Shown: positions 19,730-28,129 of the stretch, one piece after another
Numbering within the stretch: position 1 is the stretch's first letter
Layout: each line of letters begins with the position of its first letter
Source of the DNA: an uncultured Bacteroides sp.
GTDB lineage: Bacteria > Bacteroidota > Bacteroidia > Bacteroidales > Bacteroidaceae
Reading direction: 5' to 3'
NCBI GenBank assembly: GCA_900544075.1
Contig: UQTJ01000008.1
Span: 1 to 64,000, forward strand
DNA: 64,000 nt
Program-made: the position numbers and the translations under genes
Notes under the pieces: model-generated
The model's input: the letters and a program-made list of their open reading frames with translations, nothing else
Told to the model about the DNA's origin: nothing
Database searches by the model: none

Positions 19730-21514
19730 ATGAATTTAAAGAGTATTTTTTTAGCATGTTCTGCTGTTATTGCTGTAGGATGTACCGAAACAGAGAAACT
19801 GTGTGGTGATGTCAGTGAGAATAATGGTATATATAAAATTTTTTCCTCGGAGATTGGATTCGCTTCTCGTGTTGGTGTTGACGGAAACTGGGAGAATGGA
19901 GATGCTATAGGATTGTATGTATTTGAAACGGGTACTGGCAATATATTTGCCGGTGCCATGAATGTAAAGTATGTAACTGACAATATACAGACAGGTAGTG
20001 GAGTTGAATTTACTCCTGTCGGTGAGGCTGCTGTTTTATCTGGGGACAACTCTGATTGTATAGCTTATTATCCTTATTCTGATGATGTTGCGATAATTAA
20101 TAAAGAAGCAGCAGTGTATAAGATTAATTTGACAAATCAAAAAGATGGTTTTAAAAATCATGATTTGATTTATGCGAAATCAAGTATGCAGTCTGTCACT
20201 GATGAAACTGCATTAAATATGGAATTTTCGCATAAACTATCACTTGTTCATATTGATGTAGTTAATGGCCTTTCCGAAGGAGAATACGTTGAATCTGTTA
20301 TGTTGAGCGGACTAAATACTACTGCTATTTTTGATTTGATAGAGGGGAAAATAGCCCAAGAAGGAACTGTCGGAACTATCGAGTTGCAAAAGATTAGTGA
20401 TAATTCATTTGCAGGTATTGTTTTGCCTACAGAAAATCTTGCTGGACTGAAGGTGTCAATAACTACCAACTTACATAAATTCCATTATGTGCCGGAAGAA
20501 AGTGTTATTACAAGTTTTGAAGCTGGTAATAAGTATGTATATAGAATAACAGCTTCGGAAAGTTCGGATGAAGATGATTCAGAGATCTCCGATGAAATAT
20601 TGAATGGATATGAGCAGATAAAAGTACATTCAGGAACAAGTGAGATATCACAATTATTGCAGGGAAAAACCGGTAAGGTAGCATTGATATTCGATGCTGT
20701 AAATTACAATACTACTGGTATAACTATCCCTGAAACCATTACTGATTTGATGCTTTATGGAAAGTCTGGATCTGTCTTGTCTAATACATTAGATGGATTA
20801 CCACATATATCATTTTCCTCTAGTGGAATTTCTTTTACTGACAGTAAGTTCTCTACTCTGACATTTGTAGGTGTGGAAATGTCGGGTAATGAGAAAGATG
20901 CCTTAATAGGACGGAACATATTCTCTAATGGTGGTCAAGTCATCGTAAAAGACTGTAAAATACATGATTTTAACAATATATTGCATGTAGATGGAACGCC
21001 TGAAGGTAATACTATTTCTGTCAATATAGAGAATAGCATAATAAATAATTCTGTTGATTTGGTATGGAGATATTCTTTGAGTAGCTTTTCTCTGAAAAAT
21101 TCTACCGTTTATGATATGAATGTTATTGCACGTTCAAGTAATATGGAAGAAATTACAATAGAGAACTGTACCTTGGTTGATTTTACAGCCACATTAATAG
21201 AAGATAGTGGATATTTAATTTTTAAGAATAATATTCTTTCCTCTTTTGCTACGGATAGCGGTATGGATAACTTATGTTATAGCATCAAAGGAATTAATGA
21301 ATTCTCCGGTAATTATTATAAATCTGGTACAGATGTGTTATATCCGATGATACAAAACCATGGAAGAGATATAGATACTGCAACCTTTCCTAATGCATGG
21401 CAGAGTAAAGAAAATGTATTCGACGGAACAGGTGCGGATGTTGATAACGGAAAATTCTATACATCAGTATCTGATGCAGGAGATCCAAGATGGAGAAACT
21501 CTGAAAAAATGTAG
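19730..21514 (+). CDS. Fimbrillin-like N-domain plus beta-helix surface lipoprotein (paralogue 1)
   Basis: A 594-residue lipoprotein (lipobox in SAVIAVGCTETE). Residues about 35-275 match the fimbrillin/Mfa-like fold: FASRVGVDGNWENGDAIGLY, DCIAYYPYS, NMEFSHKLSLVHIDV and a late NKYVYRI strand. From about 300 it is a beta-helix with repeated short turns (VIVKDCKIHDF, ITIENCTLVDF) and ends SDAGDPRWRNSEKM. It is a close tandem paralogue of the next gene, sharing domain order and many identical words. No polymerisation or catalytic role is evident; a glycan-binding surface protein is the best guess. Confidence 0.75.
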   Translation: MNLKSIFLACSAVIAVGCTETEKLCGDVSENNGIYKIFSSEIGFASRVGVDGNWENGDAIGLYVFETGTGNIFAGAMNVKYVTDNIQTGSGVEFTPVGEAAVLSGDNSDCIAYYPYSDDVAIINKEAAVYKINLTNQKDGFKNHDLIYAKSSMQSVTDETALNMEFSHKLSLVHIDVVNGLSEGEYVESVMLSGLNTTAIFDLIEGKIAQEGTVGTIELQKISDNSFAGIVLPTENLAGLKVSITTNLHKFHYVPEESVITSFEAGNKYVYRITASESSDEDDSEISDEILNGYEQIKVHSGTSEISQLLQGKTGKVALIFDAVNYNTTGITIPETITDLMLYGKSGSVLSNTLDGLPHISFSSSGISFTDSKFSTLTFVGVEMSGNEKDALIGRNIFSNGGQVIVKDCKIHDFNNILHVDGTPEGNTISVNIENSIINNSVDLVWRYSLSSFSLKNSTVYDMNVIARSSNMEEITIENCTLVDFTATLIEDSGYLIFKNNILSSFATDSGMDNLCYSIKGINEFSGNYYKSGTDVLYPMIQNHGRDIDTATFPNAWQSKENVFDGTGADVDNGKFYTSVSDAGDPRWRNSEKM

Positions 21515-21553
21515 TTGAATAGAATATGTATCTTAAATAACAATATTTAAAAT

Positions 21554-23383
21554 ATGAGCTTTATGAGAATTAATATATCATTTATTATTGTAGCGTCTGT
21601 ATTGATAACTGGATGTTCGGATAGATATGGGGCGTTATCTGATAGTATGTCTGAGGATGGATTGTACGAGATAGCTACTGGTACAAATAAATTTGCTTCG
21701 CGTGTAAACATGGACAGTCAATGGGAAAATGGTGATGCCATAGGAGTCTATATGTTAGCAGCTGGTACATCCAATATAGTAGGTAATGCTTCAAATGTGA
21801 AATATGTTACAACTGTTGACGGTGAGGCGCAGGCTGTTTTTACTCCTGCTTCATCTCCAATAGAATTGCATGATATAGCCGTTGATTTTGTGGCATATTA
21901 TCCTTACAATGAGTCTGTCGATGATTTTATTTATAATATAGACTTGTCTGACCAGTCAGAAGGATTTAATAAACATGATTTAATGTATTCTGATGTAAAT
22001 GATAAGACTTTTAATGATGATGCAAATCTTGAGATGACATTCTCGCATTGTTTATCTTTATTGAAAGTAAATGTAACAGGTTTGATAAATATTGACCAAC
22101 TTACAGTAGAAGGTCTTAAAACTAATGCAACTTTTGACTTGCGTGATGCAAACCTAAATATAACAGAAACCTCAGGTACTATGATATTAGAACAGACTGG
22201 AATTACAACAAGCTTTGCAGGAATAGTACTTCCATCTGAGAATATCAATGGTATGAGAGTGGTAATACAGTCTGCTGGAGAGAAATATACGTATACAGTT
22301 CCTGAAGGAAGCAGCGTGAATAGATTCGAGAAATCTCATGTCTATAATTTTAATATAAATGTAGATTCTCCAGATAAAAATTCTTTAGAAAGTGTGTCGG
22401 ATGATAATAATAGTGTTCCATGGGATGGAGACAAAGTGCAAGAAGGCACATGTGAACCTGTAATAGACGGTATTCCGGAAGACTATTCACAAATCATGGT
22501 AAACTCTGTAAGTGGTGACTTACTTTCTGTATTGCAGGGATATAATGGAAATGTCGCTGTAATTTTTGAATCTGGCGAATATAATATAACAGGCATTACT
22601 ATCCCTGAAGGAATTACCGGCTTGATGCTTTATGCACAGGAAGGAAAAGATGTAAAATTAAATTTGGCCACAAGTGGAGTAAAATGTAATGACTATAAAT
22701 TGAATGAACTTTCTTTCCATAATGTGGAAATCACATCATCTGGCTCTGCAGCACTTGTTGAATCTTTTATTTTTGCAAATAATGCTTCGGTGGAAATTAT
22801 AAATAGCAGAATACAAGGTGTTAATAATATATTGAGTATAGATGCAACACCAGGAAATAGTAAAATCTCTGTGAAAGTGGATAATTGTATCATTGGAAAA
22901 TTATCTAATAATGGCAGCTTCTTAAGGAATTATGCTGTTTCAACAATTGATTTGTCTAATTCTACTTTATATGGAATGAATGTAGTTGCTAATTCTGGAA
23001 ATATGGGTATAATTAAGGTTGAAAATTGTACTTTGGTTGACTTTTCTGCTACTTTGTTTGAGAATAGTGGCTTGTTGTATTTTAATAAAAATGTTCTTTC
23101 GTCTTTTACTACAAGAGGGGAGAAATATGATAATTTATGTTATAAACTTACAGGTGTAACAGAATTTTCTGGTAATTATTATGAAACAGGAGATAGTGGT
23201 AAGCTTCCAATGATTCAGGACCATAATAATGATGTAGATCCAGAAAGATTTCCTAATGCATGGATAGGAAAGAGTGCTACCGAATTGTTTGATGGGAAAG
23301 AAGCTGATAAGGAATCTGGACTTTTTTACACTACATTGACAAATGCCGGAGATCCAAGATGGCGAGTATCTTCAAGTAATTAA
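21554..23383 (+). CDS. Fimbrillin-like N-domain plus beta-helix surface lipoprotein (paralogue 2)
   Basis: A 609-residue lipoprotein (ASVLITGCSDRYG), tandem duplicate of the gene before it: FASRVNMDSQWENGDAIGVY, VDFVAYYPYN, LEMTFSHCLSLLKVNV in the fimbrillin-like part, then a linker with DDNNSVPWDGD, then a beta-helix (IKVENCTLVDF, NFS-type turns) ending TNAGDPRWRVSSSN. The linker also resembles the one in the following CE8 fusion (GDNSNAPWEDG), suggesting module exchange. A second ATG at 21563 is an equally good start, giving MRINISFII as signal peptide. Confidence 0.75.
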   Translation: MSFMRINISFIIVASVLITGCSDRYGALSDSMSEDGLYEIATGTNKFASRVNMDSQWENGDAIGVYMLAAGTSNIVGNASNVKYVTTVDGEAQAVFTPASSPIELHDIAVDFVAYYPYNESVDDFIYNIDLSDQSEGFNKHDLMYSDVNDKTFNDDANLEMTFSHCLSLLKVNVTGLINIDQLTVEGLKTNATFDLRDANLNITETSGTMILEQTGITTSFAGIVLPSENINGMRVVIQSAGEKYTYTVPEGSSVNRFEKSHVYNFNINVDSPDKNSLESVSDDNNSVPWDGDKVQEGTCEPVIDGIPEDYSQIMVNSVSGDLLSVLQGYNGNVAVIFESGEYNITGITIPEGITGLMLYAQEGKDVKLNLATSGVKCNDYKLNELSFHNVEITSSGSAALVESFIFANNASVEIINSRIQGVNNILSIDATPGNSKISVKVDNCIIGKLSNNGSFLRNYAVSTIDLSNSTLYGMNVVANSGNMGIIKVENCTLVDFSATLFENSGLLYFNKNVLSSFTTRGEKYDNLCYKLTGVTEFSGNYYETGDSGKLPMIQDHNNDVDPERFPNAWIGKSATELFDGKEADKESGLFYTTLTNAGDPRWRVSSSN

Positions 23384-23401
23384 CAAATAAAATATTGACT
23401 T

Positions 23402-25801
23402 ATGAAAAGCTATAAATATATTTTTATGCTCCTCGGATTGTTGGCAATCTCTTGCTCTGAGGATAAAAGTATAAATAATGATAAAGTAGAACAGAATGAT
23501 CCTGTAGCTATTTCTTTTGAAGCTGGATTAAATGATTATATCTCACGTGTTGCTCAAGATGGAAGTACGTGGAATAAGGGTGACCGTATAGGAATATATT
23601 CATTTAATAATGAAACTGGCGAACTATTGTCGGATGGTAATACTTTATATGTATGTGATAATGATGGTAGTCAGGTTTCTTTTTCTTCAGAAACACCTAT
23701 TGCGCTTCAAGCTGGTGGAACAGCTGTTGATTTTGTGGCATATTATCCTTATAATACAGAGGTGAAAGATTTTTCTATACCTGTTGATATTTCATCCCAA
23801 ATAGATGGCAGTAGCAACTGTGATTTATTGTATGGTAAACCTGAAGTGGCATTTAATTATTCAGAATCAGAGAACGCAAATGTTAGTCTTATTTTTTCAC
23901 ATATTCTTTCCAAGGTTATAATGCATTTCACAGATTTGGAAAAGAACCCTATAACGGTTACCGATGTACAATTACAATCAATGCCAACAAAAGCCTCATT
24001 GGATGTAAAGACTGGAAACTTGAATATCGCAGAAGATGCGGTAGGTATAACAACTTTTGCAAATGCTTCAGGATACGAAGCTATTATTATGCCTTCAAAT
24101 ATATCTGATGAATTTAAAGTGACATTCAGATTAGAAAATGGTAAATCGAGGGAGTGGTATTTTAATGCGCTTGGTTCTGGACTCCGAAAGTTTATAAAAG
24201 GTCAGAAATATACATTTAATATTAGTGTAGATCCTAACTCAACAACAGTAATAGGTGAGTTGGTAGAGGTCTCAGGTGATAATAGCAATGCACCATGGGA
24301 AGATGGTGGTAGTACAAATGGTGATGCCGTTGGAAATATATCTGGTACTTATAACTTATTTCCTCAAGCAGGAGTAAGTACTGCATTTGCTGATACAGAA
24401 CTACGTGTTGAATTTAATAGTAAGCCTGAATTGGGTACAAGTGGATATATACGTATATATAATGGAGAGACTCATGAACTTGTTGATGAAATTGATATGT
24501 CGGAACGTCCGGTTTCAATGGAAGATGGAGTGACAAAGCTTAATACTTGGATGGATATTGTAGGAGTAGCACCAAGTGGTTCTTCTAATGCGTGCCGAGT
24601 GGTGAATTATCTTCCGGTCAAGGTTGAAGGTAATTCTGTTGTTATAAAGCCTCATCAGCATAGACTGAATTTTAATTCTCCATATTATGTCGTAATTTCG
24701 TCTGACGCAATAAAACATAATGATTTTAATGGTATATTTGGTAGAGCATGGAAGTTTACAACAAAATCTGGGCCGAATGTAGGTATCCAAAACTATGAAT
24801 ATAACTTCTCTATAAGCCATAATAATCCTGATGCTGATTTCTATACATTACAAGGAGCTATAGATTATTGCGCATTAAATGTACCTAATGAATCTTTAAA
24901 GATATTTTCCATGGATAATGGGATATATGAAGAAATAATCTATTTGCGTAACCAAAGTAATATTACTATAAAAGGAAATAAAGTAGATAATTCTGCTGTA
25001 AATATCCGTTATTATAATTATAATAATATAAACGGTGGTATAGGTAATGGTATAAATATAGATCAGGATGCTCCGGTAGGAACTGTGATTGCACAATCAG
25101 GAGGACGTTGCGTGATTATGCTTGACGGTAATTCAAACCGTATCCGTTTTGAGAATTTAACTATTGAAAATTCTTATGCATGGACTTATGGTAACAATGG
25201 TCAGGCTGAAGCCTTGTATATAAATAATAAGTCTGCTGCTTTTGTCAATTGCCGGGTTTTAGGTAATCAGGATACAATGTTGCCAGGTGGAGGATATAAC
25301 TGGTTTAAAGGTTGTTATATAGCAGGAGGTACCGATTTTATATGGGGGTCAGGCGAAGTTGTGCTTTTCGAAGAGTGTCAACTTGATGCCCCTAACGGTA
25401 CAAGAGCTGTTATGCAAGCCCGAGTAGGAGAAGGAAAATTGGGTTATGTCTTTAAAGACTGTAGATTTACTGTAGGAGAAGGTGTTGAGTCGTCAAGTCT
25501 GATTTACCAATATGCACCAGATAATCTTACTTTCCTTAATTGCACATTTGCTGATGTTTATGGACCTGGATTTTCTCTTGATAGTAAACCTTTTGTTCCA
25601 TCAACTCCGTCATTAACAGAAGGATGCAAGATGTACTTATGTACTACAGAGTCAGGGGCAGACCTTTATGATAAGATACCGGAAAATGTTAAAGCTACAG
25701 TTAAAGTTCTTACATATGACGAGTATAATCAGAATTTTGCCACTCGTGAGAAAATAATGTCATGGAATGGAAATACTGATGCTTCATGGTTTAAAGAGTA
25801 A
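23402..25801 (+). CDS. Fimbrillin-like / Ig-like / CE8 pectin-methylesterase-like fusion lipoprotein
   Basis: A 799-residue lipoprotein (LLGLLAISCSED) with three parts: a fimbrillin-like domain (about 35-275), an SbsA-type Ig-like domain (about 320-450, TELRVEFNSKPELG), and a CE8 pectinesterase beta-helix (about 470-799). CE8 removes methyl esters from homogalacturonan, opening it to PL1 and GH28. Conserved CE8 features are GIYEE, GQAEALYI (for QAVAL), D624 in GNQDTM and D645 in GGTDFIWG, spaced 21 as in the family. The usual LGRPW motif with the catalytic arginine is not found where expected (about 700-715 reads LIYQYAPDNLTFLN), so activity is uncertain. It ends the first PUL transcription block. 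Confidence 0.82.
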   Translation: MKSYKYIFMLLGLLAISCSEDKSINNDKVEQNDPVAISFEAGLNDYISRVAQDGSTWNKGDRIGIYSFNNETGELLSDGNTLYVCDNDGSQVSFSSETPIALQAGGTAVDFVAYYPYNTEVKDFSIPVDISSQIDGSSNCDLLYGKPEVAFNYSESENANVSLIFSHILSKVIMHFTDLEKNPITVTDVQLQSMPTKASLDVKTGNLNIAEDAVGITTFANASGYEAIIMPSNISDEFKVTFRLENGKSREWYFNALGSGLRKFIKGQKYTFNISVDPNSTTVIGELVEVSGDNSNAPWEDGGSTNGDAVGNISGTYNLFPQAGVSTAFADTELRVEFNSKPELGTSGYIRIYNGETHELVDEIDMSERPVSMEDGVTKLNTWMDIVGVAPSGSSNACRVVNYLPVKVEGNSVVIKPHQHRLNFNSPYYVVISSDAIKHNDFNGIFGRAWKFTTKSGPNVGIQNYEYNFSISHNNPDADFYTLQGAIDYCALNVPNESLKIFSMDNGIYEEIIYLRNQSNITIKGNKVDNSAVNIRYYNYNNINGGIGNGINIDQDAPVGTVIAQSGGRCVIMLDGNSNRIRFENLTIENSYAWTYGNNGQAEALYINNKSAAFVNCRVLGNQDTMLPGGGYNWFKGCYIAGGTDFIWGSGEVVLFEECQLDAPNGTRAVMQARVGEGKLGYVFKDCRFTVGEGVESSSLIYQYAPDNLTFLNCTFADVYGPGFSLDSKPFVPSTPSLTEGCKMYLCTTESGADLYDKIPENVKATVKVLTYDEYNQNFATREKIMSWNGNTDASWFKE

Positions 25802-25845
25802 GTTTATTTAAATTCTGCAAATTCATACTTTCGGTATTTGCTCAA

Positions 25846-26005
25846 TGAACGGCTAATGAACACTTGGTGAACGGTAAATAACATAAAGTATTAACATGTT
25901 CAGTGGGCGTTTATTGCCGGTTCATTAAGCGTTCACTGCATTATACGGAATTTAAACGTTGTTTAAACAGCATTTAAGCAGTATTTAAATATTGGTTAAG
26001 CGTTT
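25846..26005. repeat. Three-block array of 5-bp words at 11-bp steps
   Basis: Most of the 277-bp gap before the GH43 gene is periodic. TGAAC starts at 25846, 25857 and 25868. GTTCA (its reverse complement; once GTTTA) starts at 25898, 25909, 25920 and 25931. TTTAA starts at 25951, 25962, 25973 and 25984, with GTTAA at 25995. Each word is followed by six variable bases. Because blocks 1 and 2 are complementary, 25842-25861 can pair imperfectly with 25920-25939. No open reading frame or clear promoter was identified in the gap. Function unknown. Confidence 0.85.
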
Positions 26006-26078
26006 CTTTTTTGAAACTTATATGGTTTAATTAAAAATTATCAGTAAAAGATTACTGAAGTGTTGAAGATTTGATATA

Positions 26079-27755
26079 ATGAAAGTTTTAAAAAGTATTT
26101 TGGCATTGACAGCTATATCTGTAATGCCCGTAATAGCCCAGAACTCTGCTTATGTTTCACAGGTCTGGGTATCCGATTTGGGAAATGGAAAATATAAAAA
26201 TCCTGTTTTGTATGCAGACTATTCAGATCCTGATGCATGTCGTATTGGGGATGATTATTATATGACCTCATCCAGTTTTAACTGTTTGCCAGGATTGCAA
26301 ATTCTCCATTCTAAGGATTTGGTAAACTGGACAATAATAGGCGCAGCAATACCCAATAAGTTAGAACCGGTGCAATCACCCGAACGCCCGGAGCATGGCA
26401 ACCGCGTGTGGGCTCCAAGCATACGTTATCACAATGGCGAGTTTTACATCTTTTGGGGAGACCCTGACCAGGGAGTATTCATGACCAAAACGAAATCGCC
26501 CGAAGGAAACTGGAGCGAACCGGTATTGGTAAAGGCTGCAAAAGGTATAATAGACCCGTGTCCTCTATGGGATGATGACGGTAGAGTATATCTTGCTCAT
26601 GCCTATGCTGGAAGTAGAGCCGGACTGAAAAGTATATTATCAGTATGTGAGTTGAATTCTGAAGCCGACAAGGCTATTACTCCTTCAAGGATAATTTTTG
26701 ACGGACACGAGGAGCATCCTACTTGCGAAGGTGCAAAATTGTATAAGTACAATGGGTATTATTACATATTTACACCAGCCGGAGGAGTGGCTACAGGATG
26801 GCAAACAGTGTTACGCTCAAAAAATATCTATGGTCCTTACGAATCTAAGGTGGTACTTGCCCAAGGAAATTCCGAAGTAAACGGGCCTCATCAGGGAGCA
26901 TGGGTTGACACCCCGACAGGTGAAGACTGGTTTTTGCATTTTCAGGATGTAGGTGCCTACGGACGCTTGGTTCATTTGCAGCCTATGGTCTGGAAAGATG
27001 GATGGCCTGTTATTGGAATAGATAATGATGGTGATGGTTGCGGTGAGCCTGTCAGCAAATATAAAAAGCCGGATGTGGGTAAGGAATATCCGGTATGTAC
27101 TCCTCAAGAAAGTGATGAGTTTGATGGATTCACGCTCTCACCACAGTGGCAGTGGCATGCAAATATGAATGAAAAGTGGGCTTATTTTGCCGGTGACAAA
27201 AGTAAGGTAAGATTGTATTCTTATCCTGTGGTAGATAATTATAAAAATTTGTGGGATGTAGCAAACCTGTTACTCCAAAAGACTCCGGCAAAGAATTTTA
27301 CTACTACAATGAAACTGACATTCAAACCATCGGCAAAGTATAAAGGCGAACGTACAGGGTTGGTAGTTATGGGACTTGATTATTCTGGCTTAATTATAGA
27401 AAATACAGAAAACGGTTTGGAGTTATCGCAAGTTGAATGTAAAAAAGCAGATAAAGGTACTCCGGAAACAAAGAATGCTACAGTTTTACTAACTGATAAC
27501 ACCGTGTATTTGCGTGTAGAATTTAGTTGTGACAAAAAGAATAACTCAAATAATAAAGGTAATTCTGACCTGAATGTGATGTGTGATTTCAGCTATAGTC
27601 TTGATGGCAGGAAATATAAAAAACTTGGCAATGCTTTCAAGGCAAGGGAGGGGAAATGGATAGGAACGAAAGTCGGTATGTTCTGTACTCGTCCAGCTAT
27701 AACGGCAAATGATGGAGGATGGGCTGACGTAGACTGGTTCAGAATAACCAGATAA
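26079..27755 (+). CDS. Glycoside hydrolase family 43 (beta-xylosidase / alpha-L-arabinofuranosidase type)
   Basis: A 558-residue exported enzyme (signal peptide ILALTAISVMPVIAQ). The five-bladed propeller carries the expected acidic triad: D50 in YSDPDACR (general base), D159 in GIIDPCPLWDDDG (pKa modulator) and E217 in PTCEGAKLYK (general acid). Residues about 345-558 form the ConA-like C-terminal beta-sandwich common in GH43 xylosidases (TPQESDEFDGFTLSPQWQW; final GGWADVDWFRIT). Exact sugar specificity cannot be read from sequence; removal of xylose or arabinose side chains from pectin would fit. It stands apart from the upstream block, behind the 11-bp repeat region, and its base composition looks less AT-rich than its neighbours. 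Confidence 0.9.
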   Translation: MKVLKSILALTAISVMPVIAQNSAYVSQVWVSDLGNGKYKNPVLYADYSDPDACRIGDDYYMTSSSFNCLPGLQILHSKDLVNWTIIGAAIPNKLEPVQSPERPEHGNRVWAPSIRYHNGEFYIFWGDPDQGVFMTKTKSPEGNWSEPVLVKAAKGIIDPCPLWDDDGRVYLAHAYAGSRAGLKSILSVCELNSEADKAITPSRIIFDGHEEHPTCEGAKLYKYNGYYYIFTPAGGVATGWQTVLRSKNIYGPYESKVVLAQGNSEVNGPHQGAWVDTPTGEDWFLHFQDVGAYGRLVHLQPMVWKDGWPVIGIDNDGDGCGEPVSKYKKPDVGKEYPVCTPQESDEFDGFTLSPQWQWHANMNEKWAYFAGDKSKVRLYSYPVVDNYKNLWDVANLLLQKTPAKNFTTTMKLTFKPSAKYKGERTGLVVMGLDYSGLIIENTENGLELSQVECKKADKGTPETKNATVLLTDNTVYLRVEFSCDKKNNSNNKGNSDLNVMCDFSYSLDGRKYKKLGNAFKAREGKWIGTKVGMFCTRPAITANDGGWADVDWFRITR

Positions 27756-27860
27756 AAACAAGAAAGTAGAATAACTTGTAATACAATATTATCTATCGTA
27801 CTGACAAATATTTGTAAGAAAGTATTAGAGAAAAATACAGGAACTAATAAACTTAATAAC

Positions 27861-28049
27861 ATGAAAAACTTAAATATACTCAATAAGGAAACTTACTTAA
27901 AACCGGAATATACTGTCATTAGTATAGAATCTGAAGGATTAATTTGTGGCAGTGATTCATAGGTGGGAATAAATAATGCAAAAATAAATGATTTTATAGA
28001 TGGGGGAACCTATGATATCTTTCTTGGGAATTCCCATAGCTCTAATTAA
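27861..28049 (+). pseudogene. Small KPE...ICGS-type peptide gene with an in-frame TAG
   Basis: An ATG at 27861 opens a 33-codon frame (MKNLNILNKETYLKPEYTVI...GLICGSDS) closed by TAG at 27960-27962. The same frame then stays open for 28 more codons (VGINNAKINDFIDGGTYDIF...) to TAA at 28047. Small Bacteroidetes peptides with a K-P-E motif followed by an IC(G/A)S motif are common near surface-glycan loci and are usually about 60-90 residues, so the TAG may be a nonsense change; the 33-residue form could also be genuine. The rest of 27756-28129 holds no gene. A perfect dyad GCATATAT-N7-ATATATGC at 28082-28104 precedes the GH28 gene. Confidence 0.45.
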
Positions 28050-28129
28050 AAAAAGAAACTTTAAAAGGTATATTAAATGAGGCATATATCATATTAATAT
28101 ATGCTCTTATATAAGTCAACTTAATTATT

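Noticed and set aside
27960..27962. Recoded TAG (pyrrolysine or stop reassignment)
   Set aside because: No pyl genes are visible, and other genes in the window use TAG as an ordinary stop; a nonsense change or a natural end is more likely.
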